6,380 bases of DNA. Source: Candidatus Sulfopaludibacter sp. SbA3 (GTDB taxonomy: Bacteria > Acidobacteriota > Terriglobia > Bryobacterales > Bryobacteraceae). Positions 1 through 5,963 of this stretch are shown piece after piece. The notes below the pieces were generated by a model. That model ran no database searches and had not been told where the DNA came from. It saw only the letters and a list, made by a program, of their open reading frames with translations. The translations under genes and the position numbers were made by a program. Location: positions 1 to 6,380 of the forward strand of contig CAMDKT010000358.1 of the NCBI GenBank assembly GCA_945900935.1, written 5' to 3'. Position 1 is the first letter of the stretch. Each line of letters starts with the position of its first letter.

Positions 1-84
1 GCGCGCATTTCGCGTCGCGATTCGAAGTTGTTCGCTCATTGGCAGATGGGCGTACGGCGTGGCTCCATGGCGGGAGCCGTATGA
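1..84 (+). CDS. ltrA: Group II intron reverse transcriptase/maturase, C-terminal end (partial)
   Basis: Frame 1 is open from the window edge to TGA at 82-84 and encodes 27 residues containing SKLFAHWQMGVRRG and ending MAGAV. The LFxHW segment near the end is typical of the DNA-binding tail of group II intron-encoded proteins, which combine reverse transcriptase, maturase (X) and DNA-binding (D) domains to promote splicing and retrohoming. No HNH zinc-finger-like endonuclease motif is visible at this C-terminus, where it would normally lie, so the protein is probably of the endonuclease-lacking type (inference). The stop codon falls inside intron domain V, so the reading frame overlaps the ribozyme core by 11 bases. 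The start and catalytic domains are outside the window. The symbol ltrA is used generically. Confidence 0.8.
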   Translation, partial: ARISRRDSKLFAHWQMGVRRGSMAGAV

Positions 85-107
85 GCTGAGAGGTTCAAGT
101 ACGGTTC
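74..107 (+). ncRNA. Group II intron domain V (catalytic hairpin)
   Basis: The 34 nt fold exactly as the family expects. A lower helix of 8 bp pairs 74-81 with 100-107. A two-base bulge follows at A98-G99. An upper helix of 6 bp pairs 82-87 with 92-97, and the loop is the GNRA tetraloop GAGA (88-91). The AGC catalytic triad is at 75-77. G76-T105, G85-T94 and T87-G92 are wobble pairs. No disabling change is visible in the domain, so the ribozyme core seen here looks intact. Confidence 0.92.
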
Positions 108-110
108 TGA

Positions 111-144
111 GAGAGCCTCGGGGTGAGATTCCCTGGGGCTACTC
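111..144 (+). ncRNA. Group II intron domain VI (branch-point hairpin)
   Basis: After a TGA linker (108-110), GAG (111-113) pairs with CTC (142-144). A114-T140 and the run 115-123 with 131-139 continue the helix, closing a 7-nt loop at 124-130. The only unpaired base in the 3' strand is A141, which is the natural candidate for the branch-point adenosine attacked in lariat formation. It lies a few bases before the proposed 3' splice site, slightly closer than the usual 7-8 nt. The splice site might therefore be one or two bases further on than 146. Confidence 0.82.
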
Positions 145-146
145 AC

Positions 147-1865
147 CTCCCCGCTGTCGCATTAAGCAACGTGTGGACTGACCTTGCCGGCTCTCCGGAC
201 AAACGCTATGTCGTGCAAACCAATCCGAGAATCATCGAACGATGCATGCTGATGACCACTGGCCCGGGGGATCTAGTCCTTGATCCAACCTGCGGTTCTG
301 GTACCACGGCCTATGTCGCCGAGCAATGGGGGCGGCGATGGATCACTACGGACACGAGTCGGGTAGCAGTTGCCATTGCGCGTCAGCGTCTCCTTACATC
401 GAAGTTTGATTTCTTCAAACTCAAAGACGACTCGGCGGATGTAGCAGGTGGTTTCCGCTGTAAGACAGTCCCGCATATCACGCTCAAGAGCATCGCACAG
501 AACGCGAATCTCGACCCGATTTTTGGAAAACACGAATTAATTCTCATTGCAAAGCTAGCCATCGTCAATAGCGCGCTCGCAAAAGTCTCCGATAAACTTC
601 GCAACGACTTCCGTACCACATTGGCGCTGAAGCAGAAGCGGGAAGGTATGAAGGCTATTGCGGATGCCGACCGACGCCGATGGGAACTCCCGGCGAAGGA
701 GAAAGACTGGCAGCACTGGGAAGTCCCGTTCGACACAGACCCCAATTACCCTGCCGACCTCAAGAAAGCCGTCGACGAATACCGCGCCGCCTGGCGGGCC
801 AAGATGGACGAGGTCAACGCCTGCATCGCTGCGCATGCCGATCAGGAAGAACTGGTGGACCAGCCCGAAGTAGATCGCAAGATCACCCGCGTAAGCGGTC
901 CTTTCACCGTCGAAGCGGTCCAACCGCCAGAGATGTCGCTAGGCGACGCCACTACCGTTGAAACCGGCTTCGCCGGCGACCCCGGCGAACTACCAGAAAC
1001 CTTCGTCATCCGCGAGGTCCGAATAGGCGAGTCAACCCAAAACCTCGAAGCCTACCTCAGCAAAATGACAAATCTGCTCCGCATGGACGGCGTCCGCTTC
1101 CCTGACAACAAACAAAAGAAGTTCACCCGCCTCGACGCGATCTACGCCACCGGCAAAGCCGCCGGCATCCATGCTGAAGGCCGATGGGCCAACGTCGACG
1201 AAACCGATAAAGATCCCGATGGCGAGGCCACAGTTGGTGTCGTCTTCGGCCCCCAGTACGGCCCCATCTCCGCAAAAATGATCGAAGAAGTTATTCGGCC
1301 CGCCGCAAGGCGCTACGACGATCTTGTCTTCGCCGGATTCAGTTTCGACGGCGCGGCCCAGGCCGCTATCGACGAAGGCCACCCGAAAATGCGCATCCAC
1401 ATCGCGCACATTCGCCCGGACGTAAACCCCGGCATGAACGGTCTCCTGAAAGAGCAACCCGGCAGTCAGTTGTTCACCGTTTTCGGACGCCCGCGAACGA
1501 CGGTCAAAGGCCCGGACGCGGACGCCATGTACACCGTCGAAATGGAAGGCGTGGACGTCTACGATCCGGTGAACAACACGGTGGTGGACACCGGCGCGGC
1601 GAAGGTGGCGGCGTGGTTCGTGGACGGCGATTACGACGGACGCACATTCTGCATTACCCAGGCCTTCTTTCCCGACCGTACCGCCTGGGAAAAGCTCAGC
1701 AAGGCGCTCGCCGGTGTCATGGACCCGGAACGGTTCGAGTTATTCTCGGGCACAATTTCCCTGCCGTTCCCCGCAGGCAAACACAGGGCAGTCGCGGTCA
1801 AAGTGATCGACCCGCGCGGTAACGAGGTGATGCGGGTGCATACGCTGGCCGGGGACGGGAATTAA
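147..1865 (+). CDS. mod: Type III-like site-specific DNA-methyltransferase (adenine), 3' exon
   Basis: This is the C-terminal part of a beta-class N6-adenine methyltransferase of the type III restriction-modification kind, which methylates the recognition site and provides specificity for the Res partner. Counting from the codon at 147, the exon begins ALSNVWTDL. Around residues 45-54 comes LDPTCGSGTT, the FxGxG-type AdoMet-binding motif I, followed by a conserved stretch with AEQWGRRWI and DTSRVAVAIAR. The remaining 470 or so residues match, from memory, the C-terminal region of large Mod proteins paired with helicase-nuclease subunits. Landmarks are KTVPHITLKSIAQN near 106-119, GVDVYDP near 467 and AAWFVDGDYD near 487. 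In this class the catalytic DPPY motif precedes motif I. It is absent here and must lie in the 5' exon upstream of the intron. An open frame reaches back to a GTG at 123, but that codon lies inside intron domain VI and is not the native start. The stop is three bases before the old res start. Confidence 0.88.
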   Translation, partial: LPAVALSNVWTDLAGSPDKRYVVQTNPRIIERCMLMTTGPGDLVLDPTCGSGTTAYVAEQWGRRWITTDTSRVAVAIARQRLLTSKFDFFKLKDDSADVAGGFRCKTVPHITLKSIAQNANLDPIFGKHELILIAKLAIVNSALAKVSDKLRNDFRTTLALKQKREGMKAIADADRRRWELPAKEKDWQHWEVPFDTDPNYPADLKKAVDEYRAAWRAKMDEVNACIAAHADQEELVDQPEVDRKITRVSGPFTVEAVQPPEMSLGDATTVETGFAGDPGELPETFVIREVRIGESTQNLEAYLSKMTNLLRMDGVRFPDNKQKKFTRLDAIYATGKAAGIHAEGRWANVDETDKDPDGEATVGVVFGPQYGPISAKMIEEVIRPAARRYDDLVFAGFSFDGAAQAAIDEGHPKMRIHIAHIRPDVNPGMNGLLKEQPGSQLFTVFGRPRTTVKGPDADAMYTVEMEGVDVYDPVNNTVVDTGAAKVAAWFVDGDYDGRTFCITQAFFPDRTAWEKLSKALAGVMDPERFELFSGTISLPFPAGKHRAVAVKVIDPRGNEVMRVHTLAGDGN

Positions 1866-1871
1866 AAGATG
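1857..1871 (+). promoter_or_regulatory. Ribosome-binding site and ATG of the likely original res start
   Basis: GGGA at 1857-1860, within a purine-rich GGGGACGGGA run, lies 8 nt before ATG 1869. This ATG is in frame with the long res reading frame and follows the mod stop by three bases, the usual arrangement for a coupled mod-res pair. By contrast, nothing resembling a Shine-Dalgarno precedes GTG 1929. The site therefore argues that translation of res originally began at 1869. Confidence 0.5.
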
Positions 1872-1925
1872 GCCCGCAAGAGCGAAACCGCCGTCATCCC
1901 AGGCCAGGCGCAACTCCCGGTGTAA
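1869..1925 (+). other. 18-codon leader ORF, probably the severed N-terminus of res
   Basis: The frame from ATG 1869 encodes 18 residues, MARKSETAVIPGQAQLPV, then TAA at 1923-1925. It is in the same frame as the restriction subunit, separated from GTG 1929 by only the stop and one proline codon. The basic, proline-containing peptide reads naturally into PVDRPILCNPYEEP, which suggests one original protein with a nonsense change. A single C-to-T change from CAA would give this TAA (inference). Alternatively it is a genuine leader peptide that feeds ribosomes into the GTG by termination-reinitiation, since stop and restart are three bases apart. Confidence 0.5.
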
Positions 1926-1928
1926 CCG

Positions 1929-4900
1929 GTGGATCGGCCCATCCTCTGCAATCCCTACGAAGAGCCGCGCGACCATTGGATCTACGATAAGGAGACTGGA
2001 GCGGCGAGCCGCGCCGGAACTCGCCGCCCGGCGAGCTACTGGTACAAAACGGAGCGCACCGGGAGCGCGCAATTAACTCTAACTGGACTCGCGGAGGAGG
2101 AGCGGGACGATCTGCCGCTCGTCAACGCCCTGCGCGAAGATGTCAGGAAATGGCGCGAGGCCGGGTACCCCGGTGCCACAAACGTCACCCGCGACCTGCT
2201 GCGGCACTGGTCCCGCATAGACCGCCAGCGGCGGCTATTCTTCTGCCAAATCGAAGCCGTTGAGACGATCATTTATTTGCAGGAGATCCGGTTTCCCGGA
2301 AAGGTTGGCATTCGCGGGAATCCGAAGCTGAGTAAAGACGACTTGAGCCGGATGCTGGCGGCGGAGCGCCCGTCATTCAGCAAGCCGGGCCAGGAGTTCT
2401 TTCCCCGTCTCATCGATCCGGGGCAGGATGTCTCGCTGGCGGCGCTGCGCCGCATCGCCTGCAAAATGGCGACGGGCAGCGGCAAAACAGTGGTGATGTC
2501 CATGGTTGTCGCATGGGCGTTTTGCAATCGCGGCCAGAACCCCGCGACCACACTCTACCCCAACGGTGTTCTCATCTGCTGCCCAAACCTGACGGTGAAG
2601 GAGCGTTTGCAGGTGTTGCGTCCAGAGCGCCCGGACAACTACTACAACGAGTTCGATATCGTCCCCCTCAAGTACCGTCCGCTCATGCAGTCCGGAAAAG
2701 TGTTGGTCACGAACTGGCACCGGTTCGCGCCGGAATCCGAACATTCCGAGAACGGGAAAAACTACGCGGTGGTGAACAAGGGGCCGGAGACTCCGGATTC
2801 GTTCGCCCGCCGAGTGCTGGAGGACCTCTACGACCGCCTGCCCATCATGGTGATGAACGATGAGGGACACCACTGCTGGCGTCCGGCGGCAACGGAAGTA
2901 GACCTCAGCGCCGTGGACAAGGACGAAGCGGAAGAGGCGCGCGTCTGGCTGGACGGACTCGACCGCATCAACAACTGCACCGCCAATCCAGCCATCTCAA
3001 CCTGCCTGGACTTCTCCGCCACTCCCTTCTACCTTAAGGGAAGCGGCTATCCCGAGGGCAGTCCCTTCCCGTGGATCGTCAGCGACTTCGGCCTGGTGGA
3101 CGCCATCGAAAGCGGCATCGTGAAGATTCCGCGCCTGCCGATAATGGACACGACGGGCAGACCCGATCCAAAGTACTTCAAGCTGTGGAAGGCGATCAAC
3201 GAGAACCTGGAACCCGGCGAGCGGCTGCCCGGCAAGTCAAAGCGGCCGAAGCCGGAGGTGGTTTACCGCGAAGCCGAAGGCGCGCTCCTCCAGATCGCCT
3301 CGCAGTGGAAGGAACGGTTCCTGCAGATGGAGGCCGCCAAGCCGGGGCAGGAGCACGTTCCGCCTGTGCTCATTCTGGTTTGCGATAACATCGACATCGC
3401 CCAGGTCTTTTACCGGAAACTCAGCGGGGAAACGGAGGTGGAGACAGTCACCGAAGCCGACGTTGCCGAGGTGCTTGGCGAAGTTCCCGAAGAGAACGGG
3501 AATGGCGGCGGCGCGCCCCCTGCATCGACATCGAAGCCGGCGAAATCCGGCAAGCGCAAGGTTGCAACGGTGTACGGCAAGGGCGCTATATTCCCCGAGC
3601 ACTTCTCGAACACTCCGCATCAGAGGCGCACGATAAGAATCGACACGAAGGTGGCGGACGAGGAGAGCGAGTTGCGGCACATCGTCGCAACCGTGGGCAA
3701 GCCGGGGCTGCCCGGCGAGCATGTGCGCTGCGTTGTTTCGGTCTCCATGCTCACCGAGGGGTGGGACGCAAATAACGTTACTCACATTTTGGGAATCCGC
3801 GCCTTCGGCAGCCAATTGCTGTGCGAACAGGTGGTGGGGCGCGGGTTGCGCCGGATGGACTACGTCCCCGATCCGGCGACTGGCCTGCTTACCGAGGAAT
3901 ACGTGGACGTCTACGGCATTCCGTTCTCGGTGATTCCGTTCAAGGGCCGTCCAGTGAAGGCGCCGGCGCCCGATGACCGGCCCAAGAATCATGTGCGCGC
4001 TCTGCCGGAACGGAAGGCCATGGAGATGCGTTTCCCGGTAGTGGAGGGCTATGCCTTTGCGCTGCGAAAAAACCTGATCCGCTGCGACGTGGATGGGATG
4101 CCGGTAATGGACATCGAGCCGAACCGGGAACCGACTGCCACGTTTGTGCGGCCAACGGTTGGGTACCAGGAAGGTAGCCCATCCACCCACAGCACCCCAT
4201 TCCAATTCGTGGAGCAGGACCGCGAGCAGTATTATCGCGAAACGCACTTGCAAACGATCGAGTTCCTGATTACGCGGCAAATCGTCGAGCAATTGACGGT
4301 TGCCGACGCCGGCGCCGCAGACCGGCGGCGGCGTGTCTTGGCGCTTCAGTCGCGCCATCAACTCTTCCCGCAAGTCTTCCAGTATGTGGACCAATATGTC
4401 CGCCGCAAGGTGAACTTCCAGAATTGTAATACTTGCGAGTTGGGTCTCGAGAAGTACGTCCAGCGCATGGTGGAGCGGCTGCGGGATGCCATCGTGCCGG
4501 ATGAATCCGAAGGCGAAGCGCCACTGATGCCAATCACGAATCGTTATAAGCCGATTGGCACAACGGCTGAAGTCGATTTCAAAACCACTCGCGCCTGCCA
4601 CGTGACGATGAAAAGCCACATCGACCAGGTCGTGTTGGACACTGAGGCTTGGGAATCGAGTGCGGGCTTCCGGTTGGAATCGAGCGATGCCGTTCAGTTC
4701 TATGCCCGAAACGACCACATGGGCCTGACGATCCCTTATGAGTACATGGGGATTGACCATGCGTATGAACCGGATTTTCTGGTGCGGCTGAGCAGCGGCG
4801 TGACCGTGGTGCTGGAGATAAAGGGATTTGAAGACGACAAAACGAAAGCCAAGCACAACGCCGCCAACCGTTGGGTCGAGGCTGTGAACAACTGGGGCGA

Positions 4901-5024
4901 GTTGGGGCAGTGGGCTTTCCATGTCTGCCGGAATCCTCAGGTACTGGACAAGGAAATGGAGTATCTGGCGCGGACACACTCTGCGCCGTCCGGCCAGGAT
5001 CGCGAGATCCGGAAAGTACCCTAG
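1929..5024 (+). CDS. res: Restriction endonuclease subunit R: SF2 helicase with C-terminal PD-(D/E)xK nuclease
   Basis: This is the restriction subunit that partners the upstream methyltransferase. It is expected to translocate or switch on DNA using ATP and cut with its nuclease domain. Counting from GTG 1929 (1031 residues), Walker A MATGSGKT is at 180-187, the DEAH-box variant DEGH at 311-314 and motif III SAT at 363-365. The motif V region is TEGWDANNV at 609-617 and motif VI QVVGRGLRR at 634-642. A Gly/Pro/Ser/Lys-rich linker at about 521-545 separates the two helicase lobes. The C-terminal nuclease shows EPDF (D949) followed by VVLEIKG (E963, K965), a PD-x(13)-ExK core with E938 possibly upstream. 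All catalytic residues appear present. I recall a RefSeq family, BPTD_3080 restriction endonucleases, that looks like this, but could not check it. The start is uncertain: GTG 1929 has no visible ribosome-binding site, and the better ATG at 1869 is followed by an in-frame TAA. Confidence 0.9.
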   Translation: MDRPILCNPYEEPRDHWIYDKETGAASRAGTRRPASYWYKTERTGSAQLTLTGLAEEERDDLPLVNALREDVRKWREAGYPGATNVTRDLLRHWSRIDRQRRLFFCQIEAVETIIYLQEIRFPGKVGIRGNPKLSKDDLSRMLAAERPSFSKPGQEFFPRLIDPGQDVSLAALRRIACKMATGSGKTVVMSMVVAWAFCNRGQNPATTLYPNGVLICCPNLTVKERLQVLRPERPDNYYNEFDIVPLKYRPLMQSGKVLVTNWHRFAPESEHSENGKNYAVVNKGPETPDSFARRVLEDLYDRLPIMVMNDEGHHCWRPAATEVDLSAVDKDEAEEARVWLDGLDRINNCTANPAISTCLDFSATPFYLKGSGYPEGSPFPWIVSDFGLVDAIESGIVKIPRLPIMDTTGRPDPKYFKLWKAINENLEPGERLPGKSKRPKPEVVYREAEGALLQIASQWKERFLQMEAAKPGQEHVPPVLILVCDNIDIAQVFYRKLSGETEVETVTEADVAEVLGEVPEENGNGGGAPPASTSKPAKSGKRKVATVYGKGAIFPEHFSNTPHQRRTIRIDTKVADEESELRHIVATVGKPGLPGEHVRCVVSVSMLTEGWDANNVTHILGIRAFGSQLLCEQVVGRGLRRMDYVPDPATGLLTEEYVDVYGIPFSVIPFKGRPVKAPAPDDRPKNHVRALPERKAMEMRFPVVEGYAFALRKNLIRCDVDGMPVMDIEPNREPTATFVRPTVGYQEGSPSTHSTPFQFVEQDREQYYRETHLQTIEFLITRQIVEQLTVADAGAADRRRRVLALQSRHQLFPQVFQYVDQYVRRKVNFQNCNTCELGLEKYVQRMVERLRDAIVPDESEGEAPLMPITNRYKPIGTTAEVDFKTTRACHVTMKSHIDQVVLDTEAWESSAGFRLESSDAVQFYARNDHMGLTIPYEYMGIDHAYEPDFLVRLSSGVTVVLEIKGFEDDKTKAKHNAANRWVEAVNNWGELGQWAFHVCRNPQVLDKEMEYLARTHSAPSGQDREIRKVP

Positions 5025-5031
5025 CGAAACC

Positions 5032-5298
5032 ATGGACTTCCGCCTCTGCAGTCACGCCGAATGGGAAATGGCCCGCCGCGGCATCCCGCTCGCCCTCGTT
5101 CAGTCCGTACTGGAACACCCCGAACAACGCGTTGTCGACGAATCCTCCGAGGCCCGTTGGATTTACCAGTCGCGGTTCCCCTTGGAAGATGGGAAAATGT
5201 ATCTGTTGCGAGTCGTGGTAGACGAAGACGAAAAGCCGCCCGTGATTATCACGGCTTACAGAACCAGCAAGATCGAGAAGTACTGGAGCGCCAAATGA
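5032..5298 (+). CDS. DUF4258 domain protein, putative toxin
   Basis: This 88-residue protein has the hallmarks of DUF4258: an N-terminal SHAEWEMARRGIPLALV segment (residues 7-23) with a conserved His and Arg pair, a central beta-rich stretch with YLLRVVVDEDE, and a C-terminal ITAYRTSKIEKYW (72-84). DUF4258 proteins are small and are widely suspected to be toxins with a RelE/barnase-like fold, but activity is unproven for most. ATG 5032 was chosen because it begins at the family's usual N-terminus (MDFRLCSHA) and sits 7 nt after the res stop. An upstream ATG at 4921 would overlap res by about 100 bases. A weak GGAAAG lies 15 nt upstream, so translation is probably coupled to res. The gene overlaps the next one by ATGA, as toxin-antitoxin pairs commonly do. 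Confidence 0.8.
   Translation: MDFRLCSHAEWEMARRGIPLALVQSVLEHPEQRVVDESSEARWIYQSRFPLEDGKMYLLRVVVDEDEKPPVIITAYRTSKIEKYWSAK
5285..5297 (+). promoter_or_regulatory. Ribosome-binding site and ATGA overlap fixing the DUF2283 start
   Basis: GGAG at 5285-5288 lies 6 nt before ATG 5295, which overlaps the stop of the preceding gene as ATGA. This decides the start against a longer in-frame opening at 5061 that would run back through the DUF4258 gene, and it implies translational coupling of the two small genes. Confidence 0.7.
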
Positions 5299-5510
5299 AA
5301 GTTGTATACGATCCCGAAGTGGATGTCCTCACTGTCCTGCTCAACGATGCGCCGGTCGCGGAAAGCGATCAGGACAAGCCCGGCGTCATCCTGGACTATG
5401 ACGCCGCCGGCAACATGGTGAGCTTGGAAATTCTCGATGCTTCGAAGCGCATGGCGAGTCCCATGTCTGTCGAGTACGCGGTCACGATGCCCCGTCGCCG
5501 GCTGGCATGA
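5295..5510 (+). CDS. DUF2283 domain protein, putative antitoxin
   Basis: This 71-residue protein matches DUF2283 closely. It starts MKVVYDPEVDVLTVLL, has a central KPGVILDYDAAGNMVSLEILDASKR (residues 28-52) and ends in a short basic tail, MPRRRLA. The acidic, beta-hairpin-like core with GVILDYDxxGN and LEILDAS is the family signature. DUF2283 genes are frequently found directly next to DUF4258 or other small toxin-like genes and are regarded as candidate antitoxins. This role is inference from gene pairing, not from biochemistry. The ATG overlaps the upstream stop by four bases and has a good Shine-Dalgarno, so the second protein should be made efficiently, as expected for an antitoxin. Confidence 0.82.
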   Translation: MKVVYDPEVDVLTVLLNDAPVAESDQDKPGVILDYDAAGNMVSLEILDASKRMASPMSVEYAVTMPRRRLA

Positions 5511-5662
5511 TTCCGTTGGACACACTACTTCGCGAGTTCAACTGTCACGTAGCGTTCCGGGGACACGGCACGGGAATGCTCCGGGTTCTGGCCCCGTTAT
5601 GTCACGAAGACCGTGATCCGGTTCATTGGTCGCTGGGAAAGCCGGATGCGGGTTCCAGCTAG
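5507..5662 (+). CDS. Possible 51-residue ORF, unrecognised
   Basis: An ATG at 5507 overlaps the DUF2283 stop as ATGA and opens a 51-codon frame, MIPLDTLLREFNCHV ... WSLGKPDAGSS, ending at TAG 5660-5662. I recognise no family, signal peptide or membrane segment. There is no clear Shine-Dalgarno, only the ATGA overlap, which also links the previous two genes. Frames of this length occur by chance in GC-rich DNA, and the same stretch contains small hairpins, so this may be non-coding tail sequence of the operon. Confidence 0.2.
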   Translation: MIPLDTLLREFNCHVAFRGHGTGMLRVLAPLCHEDRDPVHWSLGKPDAGSS

Positions 5663-5680
5663 AAACCCTGGTTTTCCCTT
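5650..5680 (+). terminator. Weak candidate terminator after the restriction/DUF operon
   Basis: GGGTT at 5650-5654 pairs with AACCC at 5664-5668, with C5655-G5662 as a possible extra pair beside a bulged A5663. A T-rich run, GGTTTTCCCTT, follows at 5670-5680. The stem is short and the T run interrupted, so this is only a candidate, chosen because it lies shortly after the last gene of the operon. Confidence 0.25.
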
Positions 5681-5797
5681 GGGATTCGTGCCATATTTTG
5701 GAAACCCAACCGCTGATTCCACTCCTTCGACAGCCTAAGTCACACAAAACAAACCATTTGGAAGAAGACGGCACCCCATCTGACTTTGGCCGGTAAA

Positions 5798-5810
5798 CGA
5801 GTGACACTCG
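5798..5810. repeat. 13-bp perfect palindrome CGAGTG-A-CACTCG
   Basis: CGAGTG (5798-5803) and CACTCG (5805-5810) are perfect inverted repeats around a single A. The element sits at the left edge of the AT-rich block upstream of the last gene, where a dimeric regulator could bind, but chance is not excluded and I recognise no specific regulator. Confidence 0.3.
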
Positions 5811-5851
5811 ATCTAAATTTATATTTCCCCTATTATCAATAACTTCCAAAA
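5811..5851 (+). promoter_or_regulatory. AT-rich block, possible promoter region of the last gene
   Basis: In an otherwise GC-rich window, 32 of these 41 bases are A or T. TATATT (5820-5825) and TATTAT (5831-5836) resemble -10 hexamers, but neither has a convincing -35 at the right distance; GTGACA at 5801 is too near the first and too far from the second. The block is the most promoter-like stretch upstream of the gene at 5975. Confidence 0.3.
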
Positions 5852-5915
5852 ACGAATCCCCAAAGTGCTCACTCCCCTCTGCTAGCTTAAAGTCAGCCCG
5901 GAAAACTCCGCGCCC

Positions 5916-5943
5916 AAAGGCCCTCGCCAAAACGAGGGCCTTT
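5916..5943 (+). terminator. Strong 11-bp hairpin in the leader of the last gene
   Basis: AAAGGCCCTCG (5916-5926) pairs perfectly with CGAGGGCCTTT (5933-5943) around the loop CCAAAA. The stem has eight G/C-rich pairs flanked by A-T pairs, like an intrinsic terminator, although the trailing T run is short and broken by C residues. It ends only about 20 nt before the Shine-Dalgarno of the last gene, leaving no room for a separate promoter. A message for that gene must probably read through it, so it could be an attenuator or stabilising leader structure instead of a terminator for upstream genes. Confidence 0.6.
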
Positions 5944-5963
5944 CCCATTTCCAAGCCCAAAAA

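Larger units (their letters stand above)
1..146 (+). mobile_element. Group II intron, 3' end (partial)
   Basis: This is the 3' terminal part of a bacterial group II intron, a self-splicing retroelement. The sequence shows the end of an intron-encoded maturase reading frame, a textbook 34-nt domain V, a TGA linker and a domain VI hairpin, ending in a CTACTCAC-type 3' boundary. The 3' splice site is placed after A145-C146 because group II introns end in AY and because recognisable methyltransferase coding starts immediately after. An error of one or two bases is possible. Domains I-III, the 5' splice site and most of the maturase lie upstream of the window. The element sits inside a DNA methyltransferase gene in the same orientation, as needed for splicing to restore the message. 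Confidence 0.9.

Noticed and set aside
123..146. GTG at 123 as the start codon of the methyltransferase
   Set aside because: It lies inside intron domain VI. The codons from 123 to 146 are intron sequence, and a protein starting there would lack the DPPY catalytic half.
4921..5031. Earlier ATG (4921) for the DUF4258 gene
   Set aside because: It would overlap the res 3' end by about 100 bases and add residues not typical of the family.
3237..5033. 598-codon open frame on the minus strand
   Set aside because: It lies fully opposite res, whose motifs are clear. The translation shows no recognisable domain, and long antisense frames are expected opposite GC-rich genes.
5061..5294. Extended start for the DUF2283 gene
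   Set aside because: The extension overlaps the DUF4258 gene in another frame, while ATG 5295 has a Shine-Dalgarno and begins at the family's usual N-terminus.
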